From Pseudooceanicola sediminis (GTDB taxonomy: Bacteria; Pseudomonadota; Alphaproteobacteria; Rhodobacterales; Rhodobacteraceae), in contig NZ_QWJJ01000024.1 in NCBI RefSeq assembly GCF_003575965.1, forward strand, positions 1-36,684: 36,684 nucleotides of DNA, in the 5' to 3' direction. The notes beneath the pieces were generated by a model. That model was not told the DNA's origin, did not search any database, and saw only the letters and a program-made list of their open reading frames with translations. Numbering within the stretch: the stretch's first letter is position 1; each line of letters begins with the position of its first letter. Positions 32,517 to 36,684 of this stretch are shown piece by piece. The translations under genes were made by a program, and so were the position numbers.

Positions 32517-32547
32517 TTGAAGCTATAGTGACTATAGCAATTAGTCT
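32517..32547 (+). promoter_or_regulatory. MerR-type promoter before the transglutaminase/CDF unit
   Basis: TTGAAG (32517-32522), 19 bp, TAGTCT (32542-32547). The spacer carries the perfect dyad GCTATAG-TGA-CTATAGC. The half-site differs from the CTCTAG of the other sites, so binding may be weaker or the regulator different. Confidence 0.75.
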
Positions 32548-32576
32548 TGTTCCAAGACGATTCGAGGAGCGACCCG

Positions 32577-33338
32577 TTGCAGATGATCGACCCCCTACTT
32601 GTACCCACCAAACTACTGGATTTTGATGCCGCGCCTCTTGCGCGTCTAATTGAGAACCGCAGCTGGCGCGGCTTATCCGAGTACGATCGGATCGGAGCTG
32701 CCTATGATTTCGTTCGGAATGAAATCGCGTTCGGATACAATCGAGCTGACGACATCCCCGCATCCGAAGTGCTTTCCGACGGCTATGGGCAGTGCAATAC
32801 CAAAGGCACGCTCTTGATGGCGCTGCTGCGTGGTGTCGGCATTCGTTGCCGGTTGCATGGGTTTACGATCCACAAAGGCTTGCAGCGCGGTGTTGTCCCT
32901 GAGCTGGTGTATCCGCTTGCTCCGCAGGAAATTCTCCACTCATGGGTCGAGATCGAATTTCAAGGTGCCTGGATCAACCTTGAAGGCTTCATCCTGGATG
33001 ACGCTTTCCTCGATGTCCTGCAAACGTCATTCTCGGACACAGAAAGTCTCTGCGGTTATGGCGCGGGCACGGATTGCCTTGGCGCGCCTCCCGTCGCCTG
33101 GAACGGAGAAGATACCTACATTCAGAAAACCGGCATCGTGCAGGATTTCGGCGTGTTTGATACGCCGGACGCCTTCTATTTTTCCCATGAGCAATCCTTT
33201 GGATGGCTGCGTGGTGCCCTTTACCGTCATATCATACGCCACTGGATGAATGCGCGCGTTCGTGGTTTCCGCAGCGACCGCCTCAAGACTGACCGACGCG
33301 CGACACACGCGCATGAGGAGCCTGCCAATGCCACATGA
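32577..33338 (+). CDS. Transglutaminase-like cysteine protease-fold protein
   Basis: The protein (about 253 aa) has a transglutaminase-core domain with the catalytic Cys in G-Y-G-Q-C-N-T-K-G, the His in H-S-W-V-E-I and an acidic residue in N-L-E-G-F. No leader is seen, so it acts in the cytoplasm unless the start is wrong. Substrates are unknown; the family includes proteases and amidases. TTG 32577 has GAGGAG seven bases upstream, while ATG 32583 (M-I-D-P) has it 13 bases away, so the TTG may be the real start. Its end overlaps the CDF gene by 11 bases. Confidence 0.8.
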   Translation: MQMIDPLLVPTKLLDFDAAPLARLIENRSWRGLSEYDRIGAAYDFVRNEIAFGYNRADDIPASEVLSDGYGQCNTKGTLLMALLRGVGIRCRLHGFTIHKGLQRGVVPELVYPLAPQEILHSWVEIEFQGAWINLEGFILDDAFLDVLQTSFSDTESLCGYGAGTDCLGAPPVAWNGEDTYIQKTGIVQDFGVFDTPDAFYFSHEQSFGWLRGALYRHIIRHWMNARVRGFRSDRLKTDRRATHAHEEPANAT

Positions 33339-34293
33339 CCACGGGCACGCGCATATCGATCCGGATTCTGGCGATCGGCGGGTTGCCATCGCGATCTGGG
33401 CGAACGGGCTTCTTACCGTTGCGCAAATCGTCGGGGGCATATTGTCGGGCAGCCTGGCACTGATCGCCGATGCGCTGCACAACTTTTCCGATATGGCCTC
33501 GCTTGTCATTGCCTTTGCCGCACGCAAGATCGCGCGCCGCCCGGCCGATGAGCGCATGACCTTCGGCTATGGCCGGGTCGAAATCGTCGCGGCCCTGATC
33601 AACTACACCACCCTCATCGTGATCGGCTTCTATCTGATCTACGAAGGTGGCATGCGCATGATTGATCCACCCGAAGTCATGGGGTGGACCGTCGTCATTC
33701 TCGGTGGAATCGCGCTTGTGGTCGACACGCTGACCGCAATGCTGACCTATTCGATGCAGAAGGGGAGCGTGAACATCCGTGCGCTTTTTCTCCACAACCT
33801 TTCGGATGCGCTTGCTTCGGTCGCGGTTATCGTCGCTGGGTCGCTGATCATCCTTTACGACATGCGTTGGGTCGATCCTGCCATCACCATCGGCATCGCG
33901 ACCTACATCCTGTATCTGTCTTTCACTGAAATAGGCGGCCCAATCCGAACCCTGATGCTCGGGAGCCCGCCGGACATCGACAACGAGGCCGTCGTCGAAG
34001 CGATGCGGAAAGTCGAAGGCGTCGCCGACGTCCACCACGTCCATCTCTGGCAAATGGAAGAGCACGAGGCTGCGCTCGACTGTCATGTCGTCGTGGCAGC
34101 CGAGGGATGGTCGAAGATCGAAGAGATCAAGAGCGCGATCAAGGAGCGGCTGAAGGAAGAATTCGGCATCAGCCATTCCAGCCTCGAATTCGAGCACGAG
34201 GATCGCGCTCATCAGAACGCCGATCTCTACGGTCACGGCAACGCAAGTGAAAAGGAGAAGACCAATGTTCAAGGAAACGCTGACCGAGCGTGA
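33328..34293 (+). CDS. CDF-family zinc/cadmium exporter
   Basis: The 321-aa protein has a His-rich start (P-H-D-H-G-H-A-H), six membrane segments with the metal site motifs I-A-D-A-L-H-N-F-S-D and H-N-L-S-D-A-L, and a C-terminal cytoplasmic domain with D-V-H-H-V-H-L-W. This is the CzcD/ZitB type, which exports Zn2+ or Cd2+ in exchange for protons. AGGAG lies seven bases before the ATG at 33328. It overlaps both neighbours, so it is in one operon with the transglutaminase-like and SpoIIAA-like genes. Confidence 0.92.
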   Translation: MPHDHGHAHIDPDSGDRRVAIAIWANGLLTVAQIVGGILSGSLALIADALHNFSDMASLVIAFAARKIARRPADERMTFGYGRVEIVAALINYTTLIVIGFYLIYEGGMRMIDPPEVMGWTVVILGGIALVVDTLTAMLTYSMQKGSVNIRALFLHNLSDALASVAVIVAGSLIILYDMRWVDPAITIGIATYILYLSFTEIGGPIRTLMLGSPPDIDNEAVVEAMRKVEGVADVHHVHLWQMEEHEAALDCHVVVAAEGWSKIEEIKSAIKERLKEEFGISHSSLEFEHEDRAHQNADLYGHGNASEKEKTNVQGNADRA

Positions 34294-34627
34294 TGATGTC
34301 ATCGGGCTCGTCTGCGAAGGCAAGTTGACGGAGACAGAATTCAAGCAAATGCACGCGCTGCTTCATGAGCGTCTTGGAACAACCGATAATCCGGGTCTGG
34401 TTCTCGACCTTACAAGTTTCGAGGGCTACGAAGAGCCTTCGGCGATGCTAGAAGATCTGAAGGTCGACACCGCCCACGCGAACGATTTCGGTCGCATAGC
34501 GGTTGTCGGAGAACGCAGATGGATGGAATGGGGCGCACGGGTGGTCAACCTATTGACGGGCTCCGAGATGCAGTGGTTCGAATCCAGCGATACCGAGTCC
34601 GCAATTGCGTGGGCGCGTGACGGGTAG
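34265..34627 (+). CDS. SpoIIAA-like protein (STAS fold)
   Basis: The 120-aa protein matches the SpoIIAA-like family in length and pattern (V-C-E-G-K-L-T near the start, L-V-L-D-L-T-S-F-E-G in the middle, then R-I-A-V-V-G-E-R-R-W). Members are small soluble STAS-fold proteins of unclear role. AGGAG stands eight bases before the ATG at 34265, which overlaps the CDF gene by 29 bases. It closes the operon that starts at the MerR-type promoter near 32517. Confidence 0.8.
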   Translation: MFKETLTERDDVIGLVCEGKLTETEFKQMHALLHERLGTTDNPGLVLDLTSFEGYEEPSAMLEDLKVDTAHANDFGRIAVVGERRWMEWGARVVNLLTGSEMQWFESSDTESAIAWARDG

Positions 34628-34893
34628 CCAGCGATTCTGCAAGAAAAGGACTCTGGCCTGGAAATTGACATCACATCAGATGCTTCACGATTAATGGAGG
34701 AACGGAACGATCTAAATGTAGTCAGCAACATTTGTCTGCTCGGATGAAACAATCCGATGCAGTTTGATGTCGACTTTAGGCTGCATAATAAGTCCCTACG
34801 CGCTGAATTCTTCGAAATTTAACATAAACTTCACTATCGGAACTTGACATCTGTAGCGGGGCTTTCATGGACTCCAAGTCCGAGCAAGCGAAG

Positions 34894-35736
34894 CTACCGG
34901 GATATCTCCCCTTCCAGCACCGCTCGTCCGTGCACCGCCAAGGTTGCTGAAAACCTCTGGCACCCAAACTTGCGGATCACATCGAGTACCCGCGCTTCGT
35001 AGGCAGCGTGTCCGATCAAGCGACACAAGTCGGACGCGTGGAACTGGCGGTTCGCAGTTGGTGCGGCTTGCATCTGTCTCAGCAATTCGCGCTCTTTGGG
35101 ATCCGTTATTGGTCTCGCGGGCGGCTTGACCGCGGGACGAGTTGGAGTTCCCCACGAATTTCGCCATCGGCGCATGAAGCCAAGCAGGAAGCCGGCCGGC
35201 ACCCTGCCGTTGCCTCGGGACCGGTTGAAGGCGAGGAAGCGATCCCAGATGACCTGGGTGTCGATGTTCCAGCAGGGCAACGTGGCCTTCGCTGCTTTGA
35301 TGAGCTCCGCCCAACTTGTCTGAAAAACGTTCGAACTCGTGGTGATATCGATCAGCCCTGAGAAGATAGTTTTGTTTTTATTATCTCTAGATAGTGATGT
35401 GTCGCCTTCACCTGACACGAGATCATGGGTTTCACTCTCCTCGTCGAAAGCGGAAAACCGAAAGATCCAGGGCGCGAACTTGCCATTCGGCTTCGCCCGC
35501 TCGAGCTGCAACTCCGAAGCCTCAAGTTCGCTCAGAAGAACCGCAAGATACTGCCGTGAGACACCCATCTTCTCCGCCAGGGCCGAGAGGGTGAAGGCTG
35601 CCGTTCCGCGCGACAAACCGTTGTAGCCATCCTTCCAGGCGATGGCGTCGAGGATGAGGGTGGCAAGCTTGTGCGCTGCAACAGAGAGATTTGTCTGCGT
35701 AATCCGTCGCAGGATCAAGCCGGTCGTAGGTTCCAT
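34894..35736 (-). CDS. Winged-helix protein, possibly Rep-like
   Basis: The 280-aa protein has a helix-turn-helix region (L-S-A-L-A-E-K-M-G-V-S-R-Q-Y-L-A-V-L-L-S-E-L-E), a polar linker encoded by AT-rich DNA (about 35320-35400), and a C-terminal domain. That layout resembles RepC: winged helix, AT-rich middle, helical end with V-P-A-G-F-L-L-G-F-M-R-R-W. A replication or regulatory role is inference; I do not recognise the family. ATG 35736 is preceded by AAGGAGA ten bases upstream; the extra 22 residues from 35802 look non-coding. Confidence 0.6.
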   Translation of the reverse strand: MEPTTGLILRRITQTNLSVAAHKLATLILDAIAWKDGYNGLSRGTAAFTLSALAEKMGVSRQYLAVLLSELEASELQLERAKPNGKFAPWIFRFSAFDEESETHDLVSGEGDTSLSRDNKNKTIFSGLIDITTSSNVFQTSWAELIKAAKATLPCWNIDTQVIWDRFLAFNRSRGNGRVPAGFLLGFMRRWRNSWGTPTRPAVKPPARPITDPKERELLRQMQAAPTANRQFHASDLCRLIGHAAYEARVLDVIRKFGCQRFSATLAVHGRAVLEGEISR

Positions 35737-35943
35737 GGTCGAGGTCTCCTTGGAGATCCGACGCCATGTCGTGAGACAACAACATTCTTGCCAGCAAAAC
35801 AACTTTGCTGGTTGCAGGTGTTTTAGCGGTGCGCTAGGAAACTCTTGTTCACGGAGTTTTCTAGCACGGCGTCAGGCTTCACGGTCTGGCGTCGTCTCCT
35901 TTTCAGGGGTTTTGCACAGCCTCCCGTGCGGGGTTGAGATGAC

Positions 35944-35964
35944 GCGCGCGGCAAAACCGCGCGC
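35944..35964. terminator. Strong hairpin after the exported unknown gene
   Basis: GCGCGCGG (35944-35951), loop CAAAA, CCGCGCGC (35957-35964) is a perfect 8-bp stem. It lies eight bases beyond the stop of the minus-strand gene 35973-36626. The T-run is on the plus-strand side (GATTTT), so it could stop transcripts from either direction, imperfectly. Confidence 0.5.
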
Positions 35965-35972
35965 AGATTTTG

Positions 35973-36626
35973 TCAGTAGCGAACCTCTTCAGAGCCATAG
36001 TTACCGGCGTGATCGTGCCAGTCGACGAAGACGGAACGGTAGAAGTAGCTCCCGCATCCATTCGGGATGCTCAGGCCGGATGCGGCCGGCACCTGGCCTA
36101 CGGTGGACCTTGTCCATCGGTAGTCGCCCTGCACGCCGTAGGACCCCAACCGCGTGGAGTCGCTGCGATTACAGTCGCCATCTCGGTTTTCATGCTGGCG
36201 GTACTGGATGTGATAAACGCGAATGCTGCGCACGAAATCAAAGGCGTCGCCTGAGATGTCGATGTCGGCTTGCTCATCTGCTTGGATGTGAACAAGGGGG
36301 ATCGGAGTCGATTCCTGCGGTTCGGGCGGATCGCGGAACGTGATGTCATAAAGGCGTTCCATGGGCGACATCGGGTTGGGATCGTTGAACGACACACCCA
36401 TCGGACACCGCCAGATTTGCAAAGGCGGCTCGATCGGCCATGGCGTAATCCGCCGAATGAAGACCGCTCTAGCATGTGCGCAGGGCGCGGAGGCAGGCCA
36501 GCCTCCCGCAAGGCAGAGGAGGATTGCACAGTCCACCTGATAGGCCTGAGCCGGACCGGACGAGGCCATTAGTCCGGATATGCTTAGTGCCGTGGCTGTT
36601 GCCACGCCGTGGATCACGTGCTTCAT
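35973..36626 (-). CDS. Exported unknown protein of the conjugative-plasmid type
   Basis: The 217-aa protein has a leader (M-K-H-V-I-H-G-V-A-T-A-T-A-L ending A-Q-A-Y) and a Cys-containing stretch C-A-I-L-L-C-L-A-G-G-W-P followed by R-I-T-P-W-P. I have seen this motif in unannotated exported proteins of alphaproteobacterial conjugative elements; no role is known to me. The C-terminal part is Tyr/Asp-rich. GGAG lies nine bases before the ATG at 36626. It may mark the edge of a transfer region to the right of the window. Confidence 0.6.
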   Translation of the reverse strand: MKHVIHGVATATALSISGLMASSGPAQAYQVDCAILLCLAGGWPASAPCAHARAVFIRRITPWPIEPPLQIWRCPMGVSFNDPNPMSPMERLYDITFRDPPEPQESTPIPLVHIQADEQADIDISGDAFDFVRSIRVYHIQYRQHENRDGDCNRSDSTRLGSYGVQGDYRWTRSTVGQVPAASGLSIPNGCGSYFYRSVFVDWHDHAGNYGSEEVRY

Positions 36627-36684
36627 GATGCCGACTCCATCTATAATGGTGCAGCGATACGAAACAACATTAATGATAGCAAGG

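Noticed and set aside
1-36684. CRISPR arrays, tRNA, rRNA and complete insertion sequences
   Set aside because: No regularly spaced repeats, no cloverleaf or rRNA sequence, and no transposase gene were seen on either strand.

Overview
The window reads as part of an alphaproteobacterial, most likely Rhodobacterales, large plasmid. It is GC-rich. It carries a complete repABC replication and partition operon with its antisense RNA, and a block of plasmid-type single-stranded-DNA and maintenance genes (SSB, short RadC, DUF932, a 722-aa ParB-family protein). The assignment to Rhodobacterales is an inference from gene content and sequence style; there is no rRNA or tRNA in the window.

Layout. Positions 1-10280 are almost entirely minus strand: a cut-off gene at the left edge, a 172-aa unknown, radC, a DUF932 gene, a DRT2-like defence reverse transcriptase with its upstream RNA region, ssb, several unknown proteins and the large ParB-like protein. 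Three of these genes share a short hairpin leader whose stem bases change in a compensatory way. Positions 10281-14130 hold repC, the counter-transcribed RNA, repB and repA (minus strand), plus two perfect 16-bp palindromes just after repC that look like partition sites. Positions 14127-16314 hold a serine recombinase and a divergent unknown gene.

From about 16400 to 34630 lies a heavy-metal and envelope island. On the plus strand are a truncated multicopper oxidase, a beta-propeller protein, a DUF411 protein, a cytochrome c, an L,D-transpeptidase, a Zn/Cd/Pb-type P1B ATPase and a second L,D-transpeptidase. On the minus strand is one long tightly overlapped operon, in transcription order SCO1, DsbB, DsbA, PCuAC copper chaperone, SCO1, M23 peptidase, DUF411, ZIP transporter, lspA and lnt. 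Then come a ZntR/PbrR-like MerR regulator, two cation transporters, a transglutaminase-like protein and a SpoIIAA-like protein. Four promoters share a MerR-type layout (TTGAA[C/G], exactly 19 bp containing an inverted repeat, then a -10). They sit before the first L,D-transpeptidase, the P1B ATPase, the long minus operon and the transglutaminase/CDF unit. The MerR protein therefore probably controls metal efflux together with cell-wall, lipoprotein and disulfide functions. The right end holds a winged-helix, Rep-like protein and an exported unknown.

The most striking system is the reverse transcriptase at 2784-4079. Its N-terminus and motifs match my memory of the DRT2 antiviral family, which makes an endless ORF called neo by rolling-circle reverse transcription of an upstream RNA. 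In the RNA region here, two ACA triplets lie 111 nt (37 codons) apart and are bracketed by a possible stem. Joining the cDNA at the ACA copies creates a stop-free frame with an ATG, a Shine-Dalgarno-like GAGG and an extended TATAAT. In the chromosomal copy the same ATG is followed at once by TAA. This is a deduction from reading the sequence, not a proven product.
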